64,000 bases of DNA from Acrasis kona. Its lineage: Eukaryota > Heterolobosea > Eutetramitea > Acrasida > Acrasidae. Each line of letters begins with the position of its first letter. The stretch's first letter is position 1. Made by a program: the position numbers and the translations under genes. This document shows positions 39,519 through 49,856 of the stretch, in pieces. The notes beneath the pieces are model-generated. The model had not been told where the DNA came from. It saw only the letters and a list, made by a program, of their open reading frames with translations, and did no database searches. The stretch lies in assembly GCA_026419775.2 (NCBI GenBank), contig JAOPGA020000078.1:1-64000 (forward strand), in the 5' to 3' direction.

Positions 39519-41078
39519 ATGCTATCACCAAGATCTACTGTCAAGTCACCGAACGTTAACGTACAAAAATCAGACTTTAGCAGTGGTGGATCTCACTCGT
39601 ACACTCAAGAAGAGATCGATGCCTTCTCCGAATACATCAACGTTACCCTCGGCAAAGATCCTCACCTCCAGCACTTGATGCCAATTGGTCCCCAAAACCT
39701 CTTTTCCTCATGTGAGGATGGTATTCTGCTCTGCAAACTAATCAACAGTGCTGTTCCAGGTACGATCGATGAGCGTGTTATTAACAAGAAGGCGAAGATG
39801 AACGCTTGGGAAAAGAATGAGAATCACGAACTAGCAATTAACTCAGCGAAGGGTATAGGAGTAACCGTTGTTAACATTGGTCAAGAAGACATTAATAGAG
39901 GAACTCCACACATTGTTCTTGGAATTGTATGGCAGATTATCAAGATTGGTTTGTTCTTCTCCATTAACTTGAAGGAGCATCCAGAGTTGGTCCGTCTATT
40001 AGGTGAAGGTGAAACCTTGAACGATTTACTCAAACTCAGTCCCGACCAGATTCTAATCAGATGGGTCAATTACCAACTCAGCAATGCTGGATCATCCAGA
40101 CGCATCAAAAACTTCTCCGGAGATGTTAAGGACTCCGAGGTTTACACAATTCTTCTCAAGCAAATATGTCCTAACGGAGAGTGCGATCTAACACCACTAA
40201 ACGAACAAGACCCATTGAAGCGTGCCACCAAAGTCCTACAAGGAGCCGATAAAATTGGATGCAGAAAATTCGTTGCACCAGGAGACATTGTTTCAGGACA
40301 CAACAACCTCAACATGGCCTTCGTTGCTAACTTGTTCAACAACTTCCCACATCTAGAGGCAGTCAACAAGAGCGACTATGCTGATCTTTTAGACTTTGAC
40401 AATGAGGGGTCTCGCGAGGAGCGTGCCTTCAAGTTTTGGATGCAGTCGTTAGGTCTTGAGGTCAACAACTTGTTTGAAGATTTAAGAAACGGTGCCCTGT
40501 TCCTACAATTGTTCGATAAAGTTCAACCTGGAATAGTAAACTGGAAGAAGGCCAATCTAAATCCCAAGAACAAGTATCAATCCATCGAGAACACAAACTA
40601 CTGTGTGGACCTTGCAAAGGAGATGAAATTCAATACTGTAAATGTTGGTGGTGTTGACATTTATGATGGTAATAAGAAGATCATCCTGGGAACTGTCTGG
40701 CAGTTGATGAGACAAAGTTTATTCAACACTCTAAAAGCCATGGGTAACAATGTGACTGATAATGATGTGCTACAATGGGCCAACCAAAAAGTACCAGACA
40801 ACAAGATTGATAGTTTCAAGGACCCCGCTTTGAAGACTGGTTACTTTTTGTGCTTGTTGTGTCATGCAGTGAGCCCAAAGAGTGTCAACCTAGAGTTGGT
40901 AACTCCTGGTGAAAATGATGAAGATGCCAAGAAGAATGCCCAATATGCCATCTCTGTTGCACGTAAAATCGGAGCTGTTGTCTTCTTGTTGTGGGAGGAT
41001 ATTGTCGAGGTAAAACCAAAAATGATCTTGTCCTTCGTTGCTTCTTTGGCCAAGGTTGATTTAAACAGAAAGAATTAA
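39519..41078 (+). CDS. Fimbrin/plastin, actin-bundling protein with four CH domains
   Basis: A 519-residue protein made of two actin-binding domains, each with two calponin-homology domains. CH1 starts near residue 30 (EEIDAFSEYIN...LCKLINSAVPGTIDER). CH2 is marked by DQILIRWVNYQLSNAG, CH3 by EERAFKFWMQSLG and CH4 by NDVLQWANQKVP. It should cross-link actin filaments in pseudopods and the cortex. The N-terminal EF-hand pair of animal plastins is absent, so calcium control is not expected. Start chosen at 39519 (AAACAAAATG context); the in-frame ATG at 39471 would add 16 residues without domain similarity. Single exon. Confidence 0.93.
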   Translation: MLSPRSTVKSPNVNVQKSDFSSGGSHSYTQEEIDAFSEYINVTLGKDPHLQHLMPIGPQNLFSSCEDGILLCKLINSAVPGTIDERVINKKAKMNAWEKNENHELAINSAKGIGVTVVNIGQEDINRGTPHIVLGIVWQIIKIGLFFSINLKEHPELVRLLGEGETLNDLLKLSPDQILIRWVNYQLSNAGSSRRIKNFSGDVKDSEVYTILLKQICPNGECDLTPLNEQDPLKRATKVLQGADKIGCRKFVAPGDIVSGHNNLNMAFVANLFNNFPHLEAVNKSDYADLLDFDNEGSREERAFKFWMQSLGLEVNNLFEDLRNGALFLQLFDKVQPGIVNWKKANLNPKNKYQSIENTNYCVDLAKEMKFNTVNVGGVDIYDGNKKIILGTVWQLMRQSLFNTLKAMGNNVTDNDVLQWANQKVPDNKIDSFKDPALKTGYFLCLLCHAVSPKSVNLELVTPGENDEDAKKNAQYAISVARKIGAVVFLLWEDIVEVKPKMILSFVASLAKVDLNRKN

Positions 41079-41268
41079 ATGTAAAAATAAAGATTGTCTC
41101 TCCTCAAAGGTTGTTTTCTGTGTTTCTTGATTTGAAAATTACTCGGTAGTCTATCGGCTGTTGACAAATGCGCTCAATTACGTCGTAAGCGTACCTCGTA
41201 TTTTGCGCCTTGCCAATCTTCAAACACCTTGTACTTCTTGATTTAATTTACAATAACAATTTATTCAA

Positions 41269-42635
41269 ATGGGAGACCAGAGCAGCCCTACCGATTCTCC
41301 TAGGTGTACTAAAATATTTCAGCCTGTCGTGACACCAAAAAAGACTTCCAGCAAAAAGCCCGGAAATAAAATCACCAAGAAAAAACCCTTGAAATTATTC
41401 CACAATGAAAACGACCCACTTCCCGTAGAAGAAACACCCAAGCTATTGTATGTTCTACGATCTATACATGTCGATTTATTATACTTTTAGTTCTATGAGT
41501 GGCAAGTTTAGGCCAGGACTCGACTTGGTCATTGGGGTTGATGGTATTGGGAAGAACAAAACTCCACCAGCCTCATCAATAACTATCACAGTAGCAGATG
41601 AAATTGACCCCTCCGTTGTCGAATACAAAGATTTAGTGAAAAAGGTAAATAAAGCTGCAATTCAGGGTCTAATCTTTTAAGGGCGATTTGGGACAGGGTT
41701 CAACAGGGACAGTTACGCGCATGCAACACAAAATTTCTAAAATGGATTATGCCCTAAAAAAAGTCACACCAGCCAAGAATAGTGAGATTGACAACTCAAA
41801 AGTCATTCTGGCAGAATTCAAATCGTTATATGAGTGTAATTGTCCAAACGTCGTCAAAATGTACAACACCTATTATGTTGAAGGCCAGATATGTATGTTA
41901 ATCGAGTACATGGACTGCGGAAGTCTAGAAGACGTCATGAAGCACTGTCCCGACATCCCAGAGTCAATAATATCAAAAATAAGTGCACAAATACTTCATG
42001 GGTTGACTTATCTGCATGAAGAGAAGAGCATTGTACATCGTGACCTCAAGCCACCAAATAGTAATATTACGCAAACTATGTTGTTTAACTAAAATAGTCT
42101 TAATAAATAGTCAGGGTATTGCCAAAATAGCAGACTTTGGAATGGCAGGCCAAAAAGAAGGGGTTACAAGAGATAATTGGGTAACGTTCCAGGGCACTTA
42201 TGCATACATGTCACCTGAGCGTATACGAGGAGAGGCACACTCTTTCGATAGCGACATTTGGGCGCTTGGGGTTACATTGGCTCAATGTGCTCTTGGAAAG
42301 TTTCCATTCGAAGTAACAGAGGGTACAATTTGGGAAATTATGAAGAGGCTTTCTTCTAACGAACCATTCCACCTACCAGAACACTTCTCACCAGAATTTA
42401 AAGATTTTATTTATTTGTGTACCAAATTCACATCAAAGGACAGACCCAATGCAAGGAGCCTTCTAGAGCATGAATTTATCACCAAGAACGTTGAACAATC
42501 TGTAAGTTTACAAAAATGTATTCAAGCTGACAATGACAGCCCTCACTTCGAAAATGGATGCAGACGGTATATGTTGCAAAAAGGAAAGAAAGGAGGGAAG
42601 AAAAGAAGAGGAAACAATCACTCAAAGAAGGATAA
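41269..42635 (+). CDS. MAP kinase kinase-like protein kinase
   Basis: A 403-residue kinase in five exons: 41269-41447, 41491-41644, 41682-42060, 42098-42501 and 42540-42635. The introns are 43, 37, 37 and 38 nt. Each junction restores a kinase motif: GQGSTGTV loop, catalytic HRDLKPPNILI, IADFGMAG and YMSPERI. The pattern GMAGQ...GTYAYMSPERI is that of STE7/MAP2K kinases, and the activation segment has Thr residues at the usual spacing. The basic N-terminus may dock a MAPK. The last intron begins GTAAGT and gives a Lys/Arg-rich tail; reading through it would give a different 52-residue tail instead. Confidence 0.88.
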
Positions 42636-43318
42636 AATGCACTTTGTTTATTGTTGAATACTTCGACATGGAATGGTTCTTCATTAAAAGTTATGATGGT
42701 CTTCTATCAAAATGTACTATTGATTCTGTAATTGTTCATCGGCCATAAAGATCACTATCCGAACCGCCTCCGACGGGAACTATTCAAAGAAGTGTACCGA
42801 TTCTTCGAGAGCCCATTATTCAAGCATTCAACTGTCAAACGAAAACCCATAACACTTCTTTTCTTCTAACTTCAGTGTCCTCAATTGAACATTTAACCAT
42901 TTGAATCGTATCAAAAATCCTCATCATATTTAACTTATGATATAGTGGATAAAGCGATAAGGTCATCAGTAGTGAAGATATTAATAGAGGATACAGAGGA
43001 TTCGCATTATATACAATAGATATTCTACGATATTACAATAAAATTGACGTTTTCTGTATGTTGAACTTGACCCTATCAAAAATATTATTGACTCCACTTC
43101 CCAACCTCAGATTCATTTCAACCAAACGTGATCTTTTTGAAATCTCTTATGAGGATCTCCAGTACTTTCATGTATGCAAAATAATGCAATACAACTAACC
43201 TTCTTATTTACGATTGAATGCATTAACATGTTCTATATTTTCGGAGAAGAAACTCCCCTGTGGAAGGGTTGATTTGGGAGATTAAAAGAAAAAAAGTTAA
43301 GGTAGTCAACCAAAAACT
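42636..43318. other. Intergenic spacer, at most a weak small-ORF candidate
   Basis: About 680 bp between two genes on the same strand. The only candidate is a 46-codon frame from ATG 43058 with a possible donor GTATGC after 38 codons; its acceptor is unclear and it would end less than 100 bp from the next start. I do not call it a gene. Confidence 0.35.
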
Positions 43319-43777
43319 ATGAGTGTTTATTCAGACCCTGTTAGAGAATCTGATCTAGTGCATGAGTCACTGGGTAGCGAGGGAGAGGCGAAAAAGTACC
43401 AGTACTCACTTTTAGGTGCATCAGCACTATGCCTTGTGATGGGTTTAGCATACACCATCTTCCAGATCTGGGCTGTGTCAAGCCCAACACATGATTACAT
43501 TAGAGGAAGGACAGTTTTCGGACTTTTAGTCGCTCTGCTTGTGGATCTCGTTTTCTTAATAGGAGTAATCAGTCAAATCCCAGTCATCCCAGAGAAGGTC
43601 CAACAATTTTTGAGCTATCTTTATGCGGGTGCTGTAGGAATTGTTCTTTTAGCTTTGTTATTCGCCTCGTCCCCTTGGCATGCGTCAAACGATGATTGGT
43701 TTGAATATGTGCTTATCGCACTATACTTGCCCGTGGCAATTTTGGCAGTTGCAAGAATTCACAAAGCAGGTTGGTAG
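43319..43777 (+). CDS. Small four-pass membrane protein
   Basis: A 152-residue single-exon product with a short acidic cytosolic N-terminus and four hydrophobic segments (about 30-52, 66-86, 95-115 and 128-146). Charged residues outside the segments are few. It resembles small MARVEL/DUF-type four-helix membrane proteins in layout only; I recognise no family. The stop TAG is 13 bp before AATAAA-like sequence and the IBA57 gene converges 25 bp away. Confidence 0.7.
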   Translation: MSVYSDPVRESDLVHESLGSEGEAKKYQYSLLGASALCLVMGLAYTIFQIWAVSSPTHDYIRGRTVFGLLVALLVDLVFLIGVISQIPVIPEKVQQFLSYLYAGAVGIVLLALLFASSPWHASNDDWFEYVLIALYLPVAILAVARIHKAGW

Positions 43778-43801
43778 ATAACAATAAATCAATATTTAAT
43801 T

Positions 43802-44776
43802 TTACATTGCTTCGTTGTTCAGCTCATCCATGTACGGCGGAGTGATTACGTGAAAATTTTTTCCGTCATGAGATAGAGAGTCTTTCTTCTCAATTCTAAC
43901 TACAGCAAGCCCCACGTCACCAAGATTGGTTTTCATCTCACCGCCTTTGTTGTCGAATTGAGTTCCCGTTATTGGAAGCTGTGCTTCCTGTTCATGACCG
44001 TAAATGATCATTATTCTCTTTCTGACCTGACCAGTAAAATGCGTTCTTGCCGTGAGCTCTTGTCCAATGTAACAACCTTTATTATAATCCACAGCATTCA
44101 AGTAGTCCGCATTTAACTCAAACGGCGTGGTATGTTCGGGGGTAAAGTCGATAGGTCCCTCCGGTATTCCAGATAGTACTCTGAGTCTTTCATAAACTAT
44201 ATTTGTTTCTTGAAACTCAGAACCGAGTTTGTATTCAACTATGAATGGTTAGTCAGTAGAATTTCGATACATACACTCTTGTTGTTCATCTATTTGGTTA
44301 AATTGAACATACAATCTATTACCGATCAATAAAGATCTGGGGTCCTTGAAATAAAAGTGTTTGTGAGATTTGATCAAATTCAACGTGTTCTCCACTTCAC
44401 CACAAACATTGTATACAGCGGTATTGGGAGTTGTTATTTCTGCTTTTGATCTTAACTTAAACTTCCGAATGTGGTTGAACAAGGAATCTTTTAAATCGCG
44501 GTCGCACTCGATGCTTACTGAATCATCATCGTGACTTGAGATCAGAGTATCAAAACTTACTCTTCCTTTTGGGTTCAAGAAGAGCGATGCTGCGCTTCCT
44601 CTTTTAATGTCGTTAGTTGTTAATCCCTGAATCAATACTTTGGCATCCTTTCCGACAACATTTATGATGCACCTATTTTGTAAGTGCGATATTATTGATT
44701 TATTGTGCTTTATTATTGAGAGAGGTTGAACAATACGAGCTGGTAGTGTGTTCAAATGGGCCAAAAGAGTTTGCAT
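43802..44776 (-). CDS. IBA57: IBA57-type iron-sulfur cluster assembly protein (YgfZ/GcvT-like)
   Basis: A 312-residue protein in two exons, 44776-44275 and 44238-43802, with a 36-nt intron (44274-44239). The family signature [13 protein letters not shown] sits after the junction, and the preceding stretch LSGIPEG...[11 protein letters not shown] is typical. The fold binds folate. In mitochondria IBA57 works with ISCA proteins to make [4Fe-4S] clusters for aconitase, lipoyl synthase and others. The N-terminus ([19 protein letters not shown]) suits a mitochondrial presequence. It converges on the four-pass protein gene. Confidence 0.92.
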
Positions 44777-44844
44777 TTCTTTTACAATAGGAAATACACC
44801 TCAACAAACCCTACTGAAATAAACAAAATTAATGTTAGCGGAAC

Positions 44845-45893
44845 TTAATCTTTATTAATGTTATTGATGGCAATGTAGAAAGCACCCATAATTCCGGCAT
44901 CAGCTCCAAATTCACTATCCTTTATTTGTCCCTTGATGGTGTCAGCACTGACTTTGCTCACGTATCCATTAAGCAACTTGACTGTGGCGTTTCTAACCTT
45001 TTCATACAGAATCTTTCTTTGGAAGATTCCACCACCAAGCACGATCACTTCGACGCTACCGATCAAAAATAGATTTGTACATAGAACTGCATAGTAGTGG
45101 GCCACAGTATCCCAGACAGGATCTGCATCCTCAAGGTTTTTAATGTCACCGAACGAAATGTTCTTGCGCTTTGCAATTGCGATTCCGTTTGCCAATCCTT
45201 CCAAGCAGCATCCGTGGTAGGGACAAGTTCCTTGAGTAAAACCATCCTTAACATCCTGTGGTGCTAAAGGAACACTAATTGTTAATTAAAACAAAAAGGG
45301 GCTGAACTTACGGGATGTGGCCTCCCTCTGGATGCATCATTCCATGAACAGGGCGCAGGTCTAACGACAAACCAACACCAATTCCTGTACCGGCTGTAAT
45401 GTACGCAAGCGACTTAACGTTACTAATTGTTGTAAAAAACATAAAGTAAGTGTGCTCTTACCCGTGGTGTCCGCTTGCTAACTCAGCCACAGCTGGAGCA
45501 TTAACATCAGTATCGAAGGCAATAGGCACTTCTGGGAATGCCTTTTTGATTCCACCAACAACATCAGCGTAGTGCCAGTTTGGTTTTGGAGTGGTTGTGA
45601 TATAACCATAGGTGGGGCTGCTCTTGTCCAAATCGACAGGTCCGAAGCTCGCGATACCAATGGAAACAATAGGATCTCCTTTTTTGTGTTCCTCCTGTTT
45701 TTGTTGGAGCCATTCAACTACCTTGTTAATGGTCTCTGGTGGAGTAGTTGTATCAATAATAGTCGTTTCCAAACGATCCAATTTTTTTGATACCTTGTCA
45801 TAACCTGCAATTGAAACTTTGAAGGTTGTTCCTCTACAAAGTCAGGATCTAGAAAAGTTCATCTTACCCGCACTCTACTCCAGCAATCAACAT
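44845..45893 (-). CDS. ROK-family fructokinase
   Basis: A 312-residue sugar kinase in four exons: 45893-45868, 45833-45462, 45422-45312 and 45274-44845. The introns are 34, 39 and 37 nt. Spliced, it opens MLIAGVECGGTTFK, the ATP-phosphate loop of ROK kinases. IASFGPVDL, AFDTDVNAPAVAE and the AGTGIGVG motif follow. Then comes the zinc-binding region HPEGGHIP...CPYHGCCLEGLANG, typical of bacterial ScrK/BsFrk-type fructokinases, and the late VIVLGGG. It should phosphorylate fructose (possibly mannose) with ATP. Bacterial-type family with four eukaryotic exons, so any transfer is old. The start lies 38 bp from the start of the divergent gene at 45932. Confidence 0.9.
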
Positions 45894-45931
45894 GTTTTCG
45901 TTTATTTGTTGTAATAACATTAGCAGTAAGG
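45894..45931. promoter_or_regulatory. Minimal divergent promoter spacer
   Basis: Only 38 bp separate the start codons of the ROK fructokinase (minus) and the gene at 45932 (plus). Both promoters and both 5' leaders must overlap this AT-rich spacer or lie inside the coding regions. This is a direct observation; regulation is inferred. Confidence 0.45.
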
Positions 45932-46654
45932 ATGTCAAAGGACACGGATGTGGAATTATCGTTGAAGATGCTTTACTCTGCACAAATAGCGTGCCCTAAT
46001 ATAACATTCATGATCAATCACCCAAATTATAAGAATTTAACAATGCACTGGAAGAGGATGGTTGAAATGGCACAGTGGTCATGTATTGCTTGGAGCGTGA
46101 ATCCTGATGCCGCAAAGTGTCTACCTGACTTGAAAGAAATTGACCATGTCTTTCTCCAACAGGATCACCAATCAGGTACATCTACTTCGGACCAACACGA
46201 AAGAATCGATAATCTAATTCGCAAGCTTGATACCTGCTTGACGAAGCATTCTAACCAAATAACACCTGCATTGAAAAGAGCATACGAAATATCACCCACC
46301 AAAGCCAAAGATGTATATCTAAAACCTGATTTAAATAACAATGTTATTTTGCCAACCAAAGCAAATCCTTTATTGCAGATCAATGAATCAGATAATGACG
46401 ATTCTGCGTCAGATAAGATAAAAAATTTGACGACTGGAGACTGTAAACCCTTTTTAGATGAGCAGGTCAAGGTGTTGGAAGCTGATATTCATAGAGATCT
46501 CAATATGTATGTACAACGTAAAAAGATGAAGTATTGTTTGATGTCGAGGTTGTGTAATAAACAGATACAAAGTTGCTTAGAGGGACCTATATCAACATTT
46601 GAGAGTTGTGTTTCAAGAGGAGAAGTTGCCGATTGTATAGAATTCGATTTGTGA
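45932..46654 (+). CDS. Hypothetical protein
   Basis: A 240-residue single-exon product. The N-terminal 60 residues contain a Trp/Cys-containing block (MHWKRMVEMAQWSCIAWS), the middle is disordered with Ser/Asp/Asn, and the C-terminal third is helical with several cysteines (CLMSRLCNKQ...CLEGP...CVSRGEVADC) that could form a small zinc site or disulfides. No family recognised. The stop TGA overlaps the first A of an AATAAA signal, so the 3' UTR must be very short. Confidence 0.6.
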   Translation: MSKDTDVELSLKMLYSAQIACPNITFMINHPNYKNLTMHWKRMVEMAQWSCIAWSVNPDAAKCLPDLKEIDHVFLQQDHQSGTSTSDQHERIDNLIRKLDTCLTKHSNQITPALKRAYEISPTKAKDVYLKPDLNNNVILPTKANPLLQINESDNDDSASDKIKNLTTGDCKPFLDEQVKVLEADIHRDLNMYVQRKKMKYCLMSRLCNKQIQSCLEGPISTFESCVSRGEVADCIEFDL

Positions 46655-46731
46655 ATAAAGAATATTGCAAACGATATTTTTACTATTTCGATTTCAATTT
46701 TTTGTAAAGATTCCCCTTAAAATTGCCTTGA

Positions 46732-49654
46732 ATGAGCCAGATCGAGGACATTATAACGAGTGTTCGATTGCTTTCGGGAGAAGCTCAGATCGAATATGTA
46801 GACGGAAACAAATCAGCCGCAGTACAAAAATATGGTCATGTCATCCAGGAAATCGGTAAATTCTTTACCGAGTCATATATCAAAATGTTGAGCGATGAGA
46901 ATGATAAAAGTATTTAAAACAAAAATCAAAACATTTCACACTTTAGCTTTTGAATTATTAAAATTAGGACAGAATGTTTTCGAAAAGGTCGCTGAGGTGA
47001 TGACGGGGCTGAGCAAAGACAACACCAAACCTAGGTTAAAAATAGATACCAGCGTTAATCAGACGACAAGTATACCCGTTTTGAAGGATGATGATTTATC
47101 CAAACTGTCGGTACAGGAAGTCAAGAGCTACATCCAAAGATTAGGTTTGAGATCTTTCAATATTTGCTAACCTTCAGAACTCGAAAATGTGACTCTAGCT
47201 AGAAACATCAAAAGGCTATCCAACTATAAAAGAAGCTCACAGGAGTGGGAAAGAGTAATAGACTTATCAAGACGCTTAGAACACAATAATGCAGTTAGGT
47301 AAGACAACTAGTTTACTTTGAACTTACATTTGTTGCAAGATCAGAGTACGAACATTACCTGATATTTAAATTGAACGAAGAGGGCACAAAAACTTATACA
47401 GACACCGAAAAGAAACAATACAACCTCAGCAATTTATCAAACATAATCAAACACAAATTCAAAAGGATTGGATCGGCAGCAACACCAAGCGAGGACGATA
47501 AGTGGAATCGATTCGTGAGTAGAGAAATCCAACTCTACATGGACGAAAAAACACATTTCGCTAGGGATTTACAATGGTCGAAACTAATTGGGTCCAGCAG
47601 CAGAAGAACATTTATTTACGAACATATTAATGAGATATTACATAAACAGAGCAACCATCCATTATCAAAAACATTCGATAGAGTAAGTAACACAACTCGG
47701 AAGTTTTGATTTTTACAAATTGTAGTACGCTGAGGAATTTCAATCGATTTATGAGATATCAGACACCGTTGCTTGGGTATCAAAGATTGACGCCAGTATG
47801 TTTTCCTTCAACTTCTAATTTTTGATCGCTTGTTCGTAGTTGCTGATTGTAGGTCGATGATAGATAAGCTAGTTCACTGTTTGATTGGGAAGCTAACCAA
47901 TCTCAACACTGTAAACGACGTAAAAGTACTCAAGAGGGCTTTCATGTCTAATCTAATCGGTCGTATCAAAGCTCCATTAATGAAGATTTACGACTTGTTG
48001 ACTGATAACAAAATGAACAAGGAGAGAGTGACGCATCCAGTGTTGATCAATTCTACACTAGCTGATTTTGATGTTAATGTGAGGCTTTGTTTTTTGTTTG
48101 TATTGATATTTAACACTTTCGTATAGTATCCGCTTAACGCACCAAATGACCAGAGTCCCTACGCAGCTACTATCACTACTCTATCCCAATTGAACACTTG
48201 TGAATTTGACATTGATCATCAAAGTCAAGTTTTATCGGAAACTTCTAAAAGTTTATGTTTGGAAGTAGAGTTATACTGTAAAAACACTGATATGCATGGG
48301 GATTCTGTGTAAGTTCTTTTTTTTGTTGAATTTGCTAGCTAACAGCTGAATCTAAAATAGCTCCAATGAAACACTAGTTCCTATCTTTTTGTACGTAGCT
48401 ATCAGAGCTCAAGTGCCAGATCTATCTTCTCGATTGGAGTTACTTACTGATTTTGTTCCCTCCAAGCAAATGGATCAAGAATCGCTCTACGCCATCACCA
48501 TGTTAAAAGCAGCTCTCCAATGGGCGCTTACATTTGTAATTGACGATCTTCGAGGCAATCAATCGCCTGAGCCAAAAGAAGCTGTTTATAAACAGCAGCA
48601 AGAGGAGAAATATATTTTGGATATTCTAGATTTTAATTCTCCTGATCAAGATTGGGATGAATCTCCGATATTGGGTGCTCCTAAACCCGAAGATATTTTT
48701 GGATACTTGGAGGAGGATGTTGGTAGTGTGAGTGGACATATACTCAATCCAGTAAAAACGCCCAACTCTGCTGGACCTTTTGTAAAAGTACAATACAATG
48801 ATGATCCATTGGACGACTTTTTAAATTTGAAAACAAAACCAAAAATAGTGGAGATCAAACCGTTACCCCAGTTGCCTTCTAGACAGGGAAGAACTTCAAT
48901 GCATCCTTGTGGTGTTCGTGTGGTAGAAGAACTAGAGCAGAGAAAGTTGAGGGGAAGGATAGAACTTGTACCTGATGTTGATGTAATTGATTGCTCTCCT
49001 AGGATGAATTCTTTTGTTGTTCATTTGACTCATACTGATTTACTTTTGAACTTACAAAGTGACTTTTCTATTGTTAACTTGAATGACGATGGAGAGGGTG
49101 GCGGTGGTGTCTTAATTCTTATTGAAATACCCAACGAAAGACTCCATTCTGGAAATTTGTGTATAGCTACATATGAATCTGAATTTGATTTATCCAATTT
49201 GGTTCAAATTAGTGTCAATCATGAAAATAATGGATTGAATGTTATTGATCTGATTGTTGTTTTGAATTTGTTACAAAATATTTTTGTTGATAGAATTGTA
49301 TTGTGTGTTAAGCCCATCATAAAGGAAAGAACAATAAAAAGAATAACTGCTTTCCCACTTAGTGAGAACACCAATGTCGTGTTCAATCAATCTGATCAAG
49401 AGATCAAATGGTCTGGAAAAAGCTTGACAATAGGAGAGCACAACAAGTTTAGAATTCAGTGCCTGATTGAACAAGATTCTGTAAGAATTGTTCATAATAA
49501 AACGGAGAGAGGACCAGTTGCGGTTGAATTAGACATCAATAATGGCAAATGGAAGATTGGTAAGAGTCTTCTTGGATTCAATGTTGAAAACTGCGCAAGA
49601 CGAAAGAGTTCTGTAAGATCCATGGACGTATTTACAGGAGAATTTGGTATGTAG
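46732..49654 (+). CDS. VPS9-domain Rab5-type GEF with N-terminal MIT-like domain
   Basis: An 874-residue protein in eight exons: 46732-46909, 46947-47144, 47178-47298, 47340-47682, 47726-47795, 47840-48078, 48127-48308 and 48361-49654. The introns are 37, 33, 41, 43, 44, 48 and 52 nt. The first about 75 residues (SGEAQIEYVDGNKSAAVQKYGHVI) look like a microtubule-interacting-and-transport helix bundle. The VPS9 core spans the last junctions: SNETLVPIFLYVAIRAQVPDL and YAITMLKAAL keep the Pro, Tyr and Thr used for Rab5 activation; the catalytic Asp position reads Glu. The C-terminal 250 residues are beta-rich and unassigned. It should load GTP on a Rab5-like GTPase at endosomes, possibly with ESCRT contacts through the first domain. 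Confidence 0.8.
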
Positions 49655-49856
49655 CGCTAAATGCAAGGTGGTAATTTGAATATTCATTGTTTTGTTGAAT
49701 AAATCCAATTTTGAACTTCGTCATTTCCTATTGTAATCCGTGACTTCTAAAACCAATAAAATCTGGGTCAACCAGTCCACATTGACGATCAAAACTCATC
49801 GACAACTATTGACGGGAAAGTTAACTTCGAATATTGTCGAACATTAACAAGTCATC

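Noticed and set aside
43058-43198. 46-codon frame with mitochondrial-looking N-terminus and possible intron.
   Set aside because: The acceptor is unclear and the model would end within 100 bp of the next gene start on the same strand.
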